Shown here: positions 1-5,066 of the stretch, piece by piece
Layout of the letters: each line of letters begins with the position of its first letter
Position numbering within the stretch: the stretch's first letter is position 1
From: Mariniphaga sp.
GTDB lineage: Bacteria; Bacteroidota; Bacteroidia; Bacteroidales; Prolixibacteraceae
Direction of reading: 5' to 3'
Length of the DNA stretch: 5,321 nucleotides
Assembly: GCA_013203525.1 (NCBI GenBank)
Contig: JABMQB010000376.1
Location: 1 to 5,321 of the forward strand
Position numbers and translations under genes: made by a program
Notes under the pieces: generated by a model
Seen by the model: the letters and a program-made list of their open reading frames with translations, nothing else
Told to the model about the DNA's origin: nothing
Databases searched by the model: none

Positions 1-566
1 ACAAATTATGTCAATTACTCACAATAAAAAATACTTGGATTATTTCAATGCGGCATTATATGGTTAAATTGGTATTACAAGGTTATTTTATTAATGCTCA
101 GGTTCTAATTAAAAACAGAATTGAAAATGATAGAATTGAAAATTCTCAGTTACCCTTGGTAAAAGATTTAGCATTATTTCAATACGATAAACATTGGGCT
201 ACCCACCTTGATTATCTTTCAGAAATTAGAGAAGGAATCCATCTTTTACGTTTGGGTGGGCAAAATCCTTTACGGGAATATCAAAAAATGGCTGATAAAA
301 AATTTCAAAGTACATTTTCAGAAATTGATACTGAAATTCAAAACTATTTAAATCTCATTTTTGATAAAAATGCAGCCGATTTATCTGAATTGGGAATTAA
401 AAAACCTTCATCGACCTGGACATATATAATTAATGATTATTCATTTGGAAATCGCTTGGGGTTAATGCTTTTAGATAGTGCAAATATTGGAATGCAAGTA
501 AATCCCGGTGCGTTATTAATAATTTCTCTGGCAAAATTATTTGGATTATTTAAAAAACAAAAATAG
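1..566 (+). CDS. Accessory SecA2-like translocase ATPase, C-terminal part (5' end outside window or damaged)
   Basis: The visible product is the C-terminal end of a SecA-family protein, the ATPase that drives preproteins through the SecYEG channel. Numbering from the ATG at 48, residues 41-98 carry the helical scaffold signature: a hydrophobic stretch, DKHW (47-50), THL, then REGIHL (61-66), GGQNPLREYQK (70-80) and a helix ending near TEIQ. Residues 111-129 read DLSELG..KPSSTWTYIIND, which from memory resembles the end of mycobacterial SecA2 rather than housekeeping SecA. There is no C-terminal zinc-binding CxCxSG motif; instead residues 154-168 form a short hydrophobic tail followed by KKQK. 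The frame is open to the left edge, so the ATP-binding domains would lie outside. The codons before 48 do not look clearly like SecA, and the ATG at 48 has no ribosome site, so the true start is unresolved and this could be a decayed remnant. The stop is TAG. Family assignment is good; a transport role is inferred. Confidence 0.75.
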   Translation, partial: KLCQLLTIKNTWIISMRHYMVKLVLQGYFINAQVLIKNRIENDRIENSQLPLVKDLALFQYDKHWATHLDYLSEIREGIHLLRLGGQNPLREYQKMADKKFQSTFSEIDTEIQNYLNLIFDKNAADLSELGIKKPSSTWTYIINDYSFGNRLGLMLLDSANIGMQVNPGALLIISLAKLFGLFKKQK

Positions 567-588
567 AATACAATATACTTAAAACAAA

Positions 589-623
589 TCAGCCGGTGGA
601 ATAAACCATCGGCTGAATCTTTT
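589..623. terminator. Bidirectional intrinsic terminator between convergent genes
   Basis: An 11-bp stem (589-599 with 606-616) encloses a 6-nt AATAAA loop. Ten pairs are Watson-Crick; the pair 596/609 is G-U in rightward RNA and a C/A mismatch in leftward RNA, so the hairpin folds best for the rightward SecA-like transcript. TCTTTT follows on the right (618-623) and an A-rich stretch on the left gives U-rich RNA for the leftward transcript. It sits 23 nt after the SecA-like stop and 17 nt past the phosphatase stop. Confidence 0.75.
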
Positions 624-632
624 AAAAACTAA

Positions 633-1778
633 TTAATTTTCAATCAGTAATTCTTTTATTTTTTTATGAATATCAGTATTATCAATAATGCCGGTAAATT
701 TTTCAGCACCTGGCCCGTACGCAAAAACAGGAACCATAACTGAAGTATGCCCTAATGTTCCAAATTCACCTGCAACAACTCCCGTATTCATATTTCCCCC
801 GATAATAGAGAAACCTCCTGTTTCATGGTCGGCTGTAACAATAACAAGAGTTTCACCATCTTTTGAAGCAAATTTTAGTACTTCACCAATTGTGCGATCA
901 AAGTCGAGTACCTCACTTACAACGTATTCAGTATTGTTATCATGGGCCGCCCAATCAATTTGTGAACCTTCAACCATTAAGAAAAAACCGTCATCATCTT
1001 TATCAAGGATATTAATTGCAGTTTTTGTTGCAACCGGTAACATATCACCACGTTCATGTGCTCTTGGCATATGGTCAGGTGCTGCCAACCCAGCCAATTT
1101 CCCTTTTTTTATTTTCTTTATTTTATTAATATCCTGTAATACTTTATACCCTTTTTCTTCCAATTCTTCAACCAAATTCCTACCATCTTTGCGTTTTGTA
1201 AAATTATTGTACCCTCCGCCAATAAAAACATCAATATCTGTTTTCAGGAAATCGGCAGCAATAGCTTCATAATAGTTACGGCTTGCCTGGTGTGAAATAA
1301 ACGAAGCAGGGGTTGCATGTGTAATAGCCGACGTTGAAACCAATCCTGTAGCAATATCATTTTCAATTGCATCCTCAATAATATTTTTAACAATTTGCCT
1401 ATTCGTATCAACGCCAATGGCACCATTGTAGGTTTTCTTTCCTGAAGCAAGAGCAGTTCCACTTGCAGCTGAATCAGTTATATAATTTGAAGCTGAATTG
1501 GTTTTTGCAAATCCAACTGATTTAAAATTTTCAATAAAAAGATGCCCGCGATTAGCAGTCATACCTGCATAAACATGTGTTACACCCATGCCATCGCCAA
1601 TCATTAATATTATATTTTTAGGAATATCAGTTTTAAATTTGTGTGGAAATATTTTTACATCATATGTTTCACTGCCCTTATATAACCTCAGAGCTTTAAT
1701 CGAATCAGTTGCATATTGTTGTGCAAATACGGATAATCCAATTAAAAGAATTACAATTAAAATACTTAATCTTTTCAT
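633..1778 (-). CDS. phoA: Exported alkaline phosphatase, PhoA family
   Basis: A 381-residue metal-dependent phosphomonoesterase of the PhoA family, expected to release inorganic phosphate from phosphate esters in the periplasm. Residues 1-19 are a signal peptide (MKR, hydrophobic core, SVFA then QQ), with likely SPase I cleavage after A19. The active site appears complete by alignment in memory with the E. coli enzyme: D62 in MIGDGMG (metal), D102-S103 in TDSAASGTALASGKKT (S103 nucleophile), T156 in THATPAS, R167 (phosphate-binding arginine), E270, D275 and H279 in MVEGSQIDWAAHDNN, D317-H318 in TADHETGG, and H344 in GHTS. H154 and W276 stand where E. coli has D153 and K328, a combination I recall from other bacterial alkaline phosphatases such as the cold-adapted TAB5 enzyme. 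Length is at the short end of the family, as if insert regions were minimal. The ATG start at 1776-1778 is fixed by the signal peptide; no Shine-Dalgarno is visible. It is a single-gene unit with its own promoter. The gene symbol denotes family, not proven orthology. Confidence 0.95.
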   Translation of the reverse strand: MKRLSILIVILLIGLSVFAQQYATDSIKALRLYKGSETYDVKIFPHKFKTDIPKNIILMIGDGMGVTHVYAGMTANRGHLFIENFKSVGFAKTNSASNYITDSAASGTALASGKKTYNGAIGVDTNRQIVKNIIEDAIENDIATGLVSTSAITHATPASFISHQASRNYYEAIAADFLKTDIDVFIGGGYNNFTKRKDGRNLVEELEEKGYKVLQDINKIKKIKKGKLAGLAAPDHMPRAHERGDMLPVATKTAINILDKDDDGFFLMVEGSQIDWAAHDNNTEYVVSEVLDFDRTIGEVLKFASKDGETLVIVTADHETGGFSIIGGNMNTGVVAGEFGTLGHTSVMVPVFAYGPGAEKFTGIIDNTDIHKKIKELLIEN

Positions 1779-1839
1779 TATTAATTATGTTTATTTAAAA
1801 CAACAGTTTACTAAGTTTATGGTTTAAATTTATCGTTGG

Positions 1840-1847
1840 CAAATGTA
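1840..1847 (-). promoter_or_regulatory. Bacteroidota-type -7 promoter element for the phosphatase gene
   Basis: Read leftward, these bases are TACATTTG, matching the Bacteroidota housekeeping -7 consensus TAnnTTTG. Transcription would start near 1833, giving a leader of about 55 nt before the phosphatase ATG. No good -33 TTTG lies at the usual spacing, so the promoter may be weak or activator-dependent. No phosphate-response operator is evident, although I cannot define one for this phylum. Confidence 0.5.
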
Positions 1848-1892
1848 CAATTTTATATTATTAAACTATATCCTACAATGTAAAAAAACAAT

Positions 1893-1922
1893 AAAAAAGC
1901 CTTCCTGAAAAAACAGAAAGGC
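1893..1922 (-). terminator. Intrinsic terminator of the sigma / anti-sigma / repeat-protein operon
   Basis: A 9-bp stem (1899-1907 with 1914-1922) with a 6-nt loop is followed in the leftward direction by six U residues (1893-1898) and further U-rich sequence. The pair 1905/1917 is a U-G wobble in leftward RNA but a mismatch in rightward RNA, so the element is built for leftward transcripts. It begins 29 nt beyond the TAA at 1952-1954, which supports that codon as the original end of the broken repeat-protein gene rather than the earlier TAG at 2017-2019. Confidence 0.8.
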
Positions 1923-2016
1923 CTGTGATAGTATCTTCATTATAACCTAAATTATCTGATATTAACTGTCATATCGTAACCCTCAACAATTATTTTCCCG
2001 CCTGTACTATTTCCAA

Positions 2017-2775
2017 CTAATTCAAGATTGCTACTTTTTTCAATTCGCTTACTGATTTGAACATTTGTTGGCAAATCGATCTTTGCATATTTATATTAAA
2101 ATAAACCTGATAAGGTTCATTATCGCTGTCGATATCTAATTTTATATATTTTCCATTAACATTAATAGGTCCTTCAAAACCATCGGATAACTTTTCGATT
2201 GTAATATTATCATCATACCCATCGAGTAAAAATGATGATGATTGTTTAAGCAAATAATCAGAATATTTACTTTCAGTTACTTTAACCTGTTTTGTTTTGC
2301 CCAGCTCAAATTTATCATCGTATGAGTTTGAGATATCCAGGTTTTTAACACTTACAAATATCAACTCTGAATATTTTCCCTGATAGGTACATTGTTCAAC
2401 ATTTCCTGCAGAAAAATTAGAATCATAAAAATCAAGTTCCACTTTATTGATATCTGAAGAAAACTCGAAATCGGAATATTTAGTTTCAATATTTACATTT
2501 GAAACTAAAGCAACCTTAAATTTATCGTCGTAAGATTTAATATCCATTTTGCCGGTATTCTTTGCCTCAAACTTTGAGTATTTACTGCTAACCGTAAGGT
2601 CACCACTGTTTTCAAATATTACATCGGAATCGTACAAATCAAAATCGACATCTTTCAAATTCTCCATATATGCTTTTGAATATTTCATAGCTATTTCTGA
2701 ATCACTACCAATATCACCGGCATGTATCGTACTGCTGTACAATGTAAAATCAGCCTCTCCATCAAGGTCGCCCAT
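2017..2775 (-). CDS. Open 3' piece of the broken secreted beta-repeat gene (probably not translated independently)
   Basis: This 252-codon frame is the in-phase continuation of the piece that ends at 2827 and holds most of the KYS/YD repeats. Its first ATG (2773-2775) is an ordinary internal methionine of the restored protein, with no ribosome site before it and no signal peptide. Its last 24 codons, after the lost base at 2090-2092, are out of frame and spell an unrelated tail. It is listed so that the coordinates are not mistaken for a separate cytoplasmic gene. Confidence 0.35.
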   Translation of the reverse strand: MGDLDGEADFTLYSSTIHAGDIGSDSEIAMKYSKAYMENLKDVDFDLYDSDVIFENSGDLTVSSKYSKFEAKNTGKMDIKSYDDKFKVALVSNVNIETKYSDFEFSSDINKVELDFYDSNFSAGNVEQCTYQGKYSELIFVSVKNLDISNSYDDKFELGKTKQVKVTESKYSDYLLKQSSSFLLDGYDDNITIEKLSDGFEGPINVNGKYIKLDIDSDNEPYQVYFNINMQRSICQQMFKSVSELKKVAILN

Positions 2776-2793
2776 TTCAATTTCACTATATTT
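2131..2793 (-). repeat. Coding repeat: alternating KYS and YD(D/S) strand units of about 17 residues
   Basis: Within the broken secreted protein (restored residues 151-371) a tyrosine recurs at spacings of 17, 19, 16, 18, 16, 18, 17, 18, 17, 19, 16 and 23 residues. The motifs alternate strictly between K-Y-S (or KYI at the end) and Y-S/D-S/D (YSS, YDS, YDD, YDS, YDD, YDD), each followed by a short beta-prone run. The pattern fits a beta-solenoid in which two faces alternate. The repeats are divergent at the residue level, so this is an old fold, not a recent DNA duplication. Confidence 0.75.
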
Positions 2794-2826
2794 ATTATCA
2801 AGTTTTAAAGATGCAGTTTTTGGAAT

Positions 2827-3243
2827 CTACAGTTCATGTTGAACTTCAAAATCTTTGATTCTTACTTTCTCACCATTCAACAAAGTCATAGTTGACCGTA
2901 TACCAATGCTCATCATATTTTTATAAAAACGTGTATCTATTTCGAAGGTATTTCCATGCTGTTCAAATTCGAAATTTTTAATTGATTCAATTATAAGGTT
3001 TACATCTTCCTCCGACCTTCCGGTAACTTTTATATCCGTTTTTATGCTGATAACATTTTCATTGGTCGTATTAATAATAAGATCGGCTGATTTATTCGTA
3101 AAAACGATATCAACTCCTTCAGGAACTGCCGCCGATTTGCTTAACGATTCTGATGCACTATAACTTTGTGCAAATAATAATCCTGGTAAAAAGATTAAAA
3201 TGTAAAAGGAAAAAATTGATTTATAAAGTAATTTGTTCTTCAT
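2827..3243 (-). CDS. Translatable 5' piece of the broken secreted beta-repeat gene
   Basis: If the TAG at 2827-2829 is read as a stop, translation yields a 138-residue exported fragment: signal peptide plus the N-terminal beta-rich region, ending VQHEL, with none of the KYS/YD repeats. The ATG at 3241-3243 lies inside the end of the anti-sigma gene, so translation is probably coupled; no Shine-Dalgarno is present. The fragment is probably not functional by itself, although the signal peptide would still direct it out of the cytoplasm. Confidence 0.5.
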   Translation of the reverse strand: MKNKLLYKSIFSFYILIFLPGLLFAQSYSASESLSKSAAVPEGVDIVFTNKSADLIINTTNENVISIKTDIKVTGRSEEDVNLIIESIKNFEFEQHGNTFEIDTRFYKNMMSIGIRSTMTLLNGEKVRIKDFEVQHEL

Positions 3244-3751
3244 GGTTATTTTGTTTTTGAGTTTCTAATAATAGCCTGTCCAAAATTTTTATTTTTTTCT
3301 CATAATAATCCAGTAAAGCACGAATAATATACTCATTGGCTCCAATTTCATTTAAATCCTGTTGATAGATTTTTTGAATTGTTTCCAATTCATCCAATTC
3401 ATTAAGTAAAAACTGAAAATCTCCCTTATTTTTTGAAATCAATGGTTTTACTTCTTCCCATTTTTTTTCAGCAACCATTTTAAATTCAGCTTCCTGTTTC
3501 CCTAATTCCTCTGAAACATCGGAAAGAGTAATAACTTTTTGAGAACCTATTCCGGTTTCGTTCATCACAATATAAGTTGTTAATACCCCAAGCAAAAAAA
3601 CTGCGGCAACTTTCCAAAACCAATTGGGTATAATTTTACGTTCCTCAACCATTCCGGCTTTAATGCCTTCCCAAACCGAATTTTCATCGGGTTGTTCTAC
3701 ATCAAGCAGTAGTCGTTTTTCTTTCAGATATTTTTCCAGATTTATCTTCAT
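3221..3751 (-). CDS. Probable membrane anti-sigma factor with helical extracytoplasmic domain
   Basis: A 176-residue single-pass membrane protein, probably the regulator that holds the neighbouring ECF sigma factor inactive at the inner membrane. Residues 1-42 are a charged cytoplasmic segment including PDENSVWEGIK (21-31), where sigma binding would be expected. Residues 44-63 form one membrane helix (WFWKVAAVFLLGVLTTYIV). Residues 75-170 are rich in E, K, L and I with helical, partly coiled-coil character, and lie outside the cytoplasm if the N-terminus is inside. No HxxxCxxC zinc motif is present, so it is not a ZAS-type anti-sigma. The start overlaps the sigma gene by 50 nt and is supported by a ribosome site inside that gene. 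The 3' end overlaps the secreted beta-repeat gene by 23 nt. The role is inferred from position and topology; sequence similarity to a named anti-sigma family is not obvious to me. Confidence 0.75.
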   Translation of the reverse strand: MKINLEKYLKEKRLLLDVEQPDENSVWEGIKAGMVEERKIIPNWFWKVAAVFLLGVLTTYIVMNETGIGSQKVITLSDVSEELGKQEAEFKMVAEKKWEEVKPLISKNKGDFQFLLNELDELETIQKIYQQDLNEIGANEYIIRALLDYYEKKIKILDRLLLETQKQNNHEEQITL

Positions 3752-4283
3752 ACCATTCCTCTTTTATCATTTTAGCCAATAAATGCCTCGCCCTAAAAAA
3801 CTGAGTTTTAGCAGTCGATTCTGAAATTCCCAGTTCTTCTCCAATCTCAGCATGCTTATATCCTTCCAGAGCCCGCATTACCAAAATCTGGCGTGCGCCT
3901 TCAGGTAATTTTTTTATTAATTTATGAACCAAAGCTGTATCCATATCTTCATCGATTTCCTCAACAACCAGATCATTGCTTTTTAAATCATCTATTTCAA
4001 TAAATACAAATCTCTCTTTTCGTGAATAATCGATACAAAGATTGATTACAATACGTTTTAGCCAACCTCCAAACGCCGCATCGTTTTTTAATTTATCAAG
4101 TCCTTTAAAAACTTTAATGAACGCCTCCTGTAAAATATCTTCTGCAGCCTGGCTATCCCCAACCATTCGAACCGCCACGTTAAACATACCTTTTGCATAA
4201 AGCCTGTACAACTTATATTGCGCTTTTACATTGCCTTTTCGACATTGCCTGACCAGGATAATTTCACTTTTATTCGGCACCAA
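3702..4283 (-). CDS. ECF-type RNA polymerase sigma factor (sigma-70 family, group IV)
   Basis: A 193-residue sigma factor that would direct RNA polymerase to a small regulon in response to an envelope signal. Region 2 spans about residues 21-90: a helix with AQYKLYRLYAKGMFNVAVRM, then DSQAAEDILQEAFIKVFKGL (43-62, core-binding region 2.2-like) and FGGWLKRIVINLCIDYSRKE (71-90, -10 recognition). An acidic linker follows (95-115, IEIDDL...VEEIDEDMD). Region 4 spans about 120-175: LIKKLPEGARQILVMRALEGYKHAEIGEELGISESTAKTQFFRARHLL, the helix-turn-helix for -35 recognition. No ATG lies upstream in frame before the TAA at 4314-4316; the start is TTG at 4283 or the adjacent GTG at 4280. It heads an operon with the anti-sigma and secreted repeat protein and is probably autoregulated. 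No extra C-terminal domain is present. Family is certain; signal and target genes are unknown. Confidence 0.95.
   Translation of the reverse strand: MVPNKSEIILVRQCRKGNVKAQYKLYRLYAKGMFNVAVRMVGDSQAAEDILQEAFIKVFKGLDKLKNDAAFGGWLKRIVINLCIDYSRKERFVFIEIDDLKSNDLVVEEIDEDMDTALVHKLIKKLPEGARQILVMRALEGYKHAEIGEELGISESTAKTQFFRARHLLAKMIKEEWYEDKSGKISERKTTTA
3757..3762 (-). promoter_or_regulatory. Ribosome binding site for the anti-sigma gene, inside the sigma gene
   Basis: Read leftward this is AGAGGA, five bases before the ATG at 3749-3751. It is the clearest Shine-Dalgarno in the window, while the other starts have none. It supports the ATG at 3751, and therefore the 50-nt overlap with the sigma gene, over the next methionine at codon 34, which would remove most of the cytoplasmic segment. 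Confidence 0.5.
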
Positions 4284-4302
4284 CTTTTTACAGGTTTGTT
4301 TA

Positions 4303-4330
4303 TATGACGTAAGTTATTTGAAATAGTTGG
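4303..4330 (-). promoter_or_regulatory. Candidate ECF-type promoter upstream of the sigma gene
   Basis: Read leftward, CCAACT (4330-4325) serves as a possible -35 element with the AAC core typical of ECF promoters. CGTCATA (4309-4303) serves as a possible -10. Sixteen bases separate AAC from CGTC, which is within the ECF range. The start point would fall roughly 15 nt before the TTG/GTG start. No TAnnTTTG element is seen here. This is a single occurrence, so it could be chance. Confidence 0.35.
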
Positions 4331-4372
4331 AACGAGGGCAAAAAAAAAATGAAATAGCAAAGAATGTAAATT

Positions 4373-5035
4373 TTAACGAAACTTATTTAGCTGTTCTTTA
4401 TCAAAATCTTCATTAAGGGTCAAAATGGTTTTACCATCAAATGATTCCATAATAATAATCTTCATCAACACAAAACTCGAAAGTATATCAATGGCTTTAT
4501 TTCGGGTAATCATTGCCAGCCTAACAAATTTTGAAAGTGTTATCGATTCGTTTTCAACCAAATAGTCAACAAGAAATTTTTCATCATCAGAATAGCTTAT
4601 ATAAATTCCTTTTGGGCTTTTTCCTTTTTTCCAAACTTCTACCAGAATACGGTTTACAAGGATGTTTTCATCATCTTTTCTGATATATGCAATCCATTTT
4701 CCGTTTTCATCTTTTGCAAAATGAGGTTTTTCCGGACTTGGCGCTACGTGTATTTCCAGGATTATTTTTCCTTCAACATTCCATTGCTTTGACGTAAAAT
4801 TTATTTGAGGCTTACTATAAATAGAAGCAGCTCCTTCAATCATATAAAATTCTTCTTCGGACCGCACTCCTGCGATATTACCATTATCTTTTACACCAAC
4901 AAGTAAACGGCCGCCATCGGTATTGGCAAATGCCACCAGCGATTTTGCAATTTTTTTTGAATCGCTGATACAGAACTTAAAATCCTGTTGTTGATGTTCG
5001 CCCTGTCTTATTAATTTATAAATATGGGAACTCAT
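4373..5035 (-). CDS. AlbA/Schlafen-like (AlbA_2) domain protein with C-terminal winged-helix-like region
   Basis: A 220-residue protein counted from the ATG at 5033-5035. Residues 10-125 match the AlbA_2 (divergent AAA-4, Schlafen-like) fold: EHQQQDFKFCI (13-23), then KKIAKSLVAFANTDGGRLLVGVKDNGNIAGV (27-57), where the AFANTDGG turn and the GVKDNG loop are hallmark segments, and a beta region through APSPEKPHF and WIAYIRKDDENIL. Residues 148-208 look like a winged helix (SDDEKFLVDYLVENESITLSKFVRL, then a strand pair). Family members bind nucleic acid or act as regulators; the C-terminal GHKL-like half of longer members is missing. The frame also permits a TTG start at 5065, just 1 nt past the GNAT stop, adding MGFPLIENSV; I prefer the ATG because the domain starts just after it. 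It probably shares an operon with the upstream GNAT gene. Function unknown. Confidence 0.8.
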   Translation of the reverse strand: MSSHIYKLIRQGEHQQQDFKFCISDSKKIAKSLVAFANTDGGRLLVGVKDNGNIAGVRSEEEFYMIEGAASIYSKPQINFTSKQWNVEGKIILEIHVAPSPEKPHFAKDENGKWIAYIRKDDENILVNRILVEVWKKGKSPKGIYISYSDDEKFLVDYLVENESITLSKFVRLAMITRNKAIDILSSFVLMKIIIMESFDGKTILTLNEDFDKEQLNKFR

Positions 5036-5066
5036 TACTGAATTTTCAATTAAAGGAAATCCCAAA

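Larger units (their letters stand above)
1952..3243 (-). pseudogene. Secreted beta-repeat protein (DUF4097-like), broken by a nonsense codon and a frameshift
   Basis: This is the third gene of the ECF sigma operon, overlapping the anti-sigma gene by 23 nt. Restored, it encodes 430 residues: a signal peptide (1-25, ending LLFAQ), a beta-rich N-terminal region (about 35-138, VDIVFTNKSADLIINTTNENV and following), about twelve short strand repeats (151-371), and a C-terminal region ending GGKIIVEGYDMTVNIR. Two lesions interrupt it. First, codon 139 is TAG (2827-2829), with the same frame continuing IPKTASLKLDNKYSEIE, where a tyrosine would be natural. Second, one base is missing in an A run at 2090-2092; adding one A restores VYFNIKYAKIDLP and 46 further residues to the TAA at 1952-1954. 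The protein resembles DUF4097-type beta-repeat proteins encoded beside Bacteroidota ECF sigma genes, probably periplasmic or surface-exposed; its function is unknown. Sequencing error cannot be excluded, as no other sign of decay is seen. Confidence 0.8.

Noticed and set aside
688..1272. Long open frame on the plus strand opposite the phosphatase gene
   Set aside because: It lies wholly antisense to a gene with a complete set of catalytic motifs, has low-complexity S/P/I-rich composition, no recognisable domain and no ribosome site.
1244..1462. Leftward 72-codon frame inside the phosphatase gene
   Set aside because: Overlaps the conserved THATPAS region of the phosphatase in another frame; the leucine-rich product is a frame artefact.
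1588..1827. Small plus-strand frame across the phosphatase start
   Set aside because: Antisense to the signal peptide and first motifs of the phosphatase and spans its promoter; no independent coding evidence.
2827..2829. TAG read as an amino acid by genetic code change
   Set aside because: The SecA-like gene also uses TAG (564-566) directly before a terminator, and this gene carries a second, independent frameshift, so mutation or error is simpler.
2549..2842. Plus-strand frame opposite the repeat protein
   Set aside because: Antisense shadow of the KYS/YD repeat gene; serine-rich composition follows from the repeat codons on the other strand.
4341..4349. A run as a terminator for the AlbA-like gene
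   Set aside because: It would give a U tract leftward, but I find no stable stem directly before it, so an intrinsic terminator is not supported.
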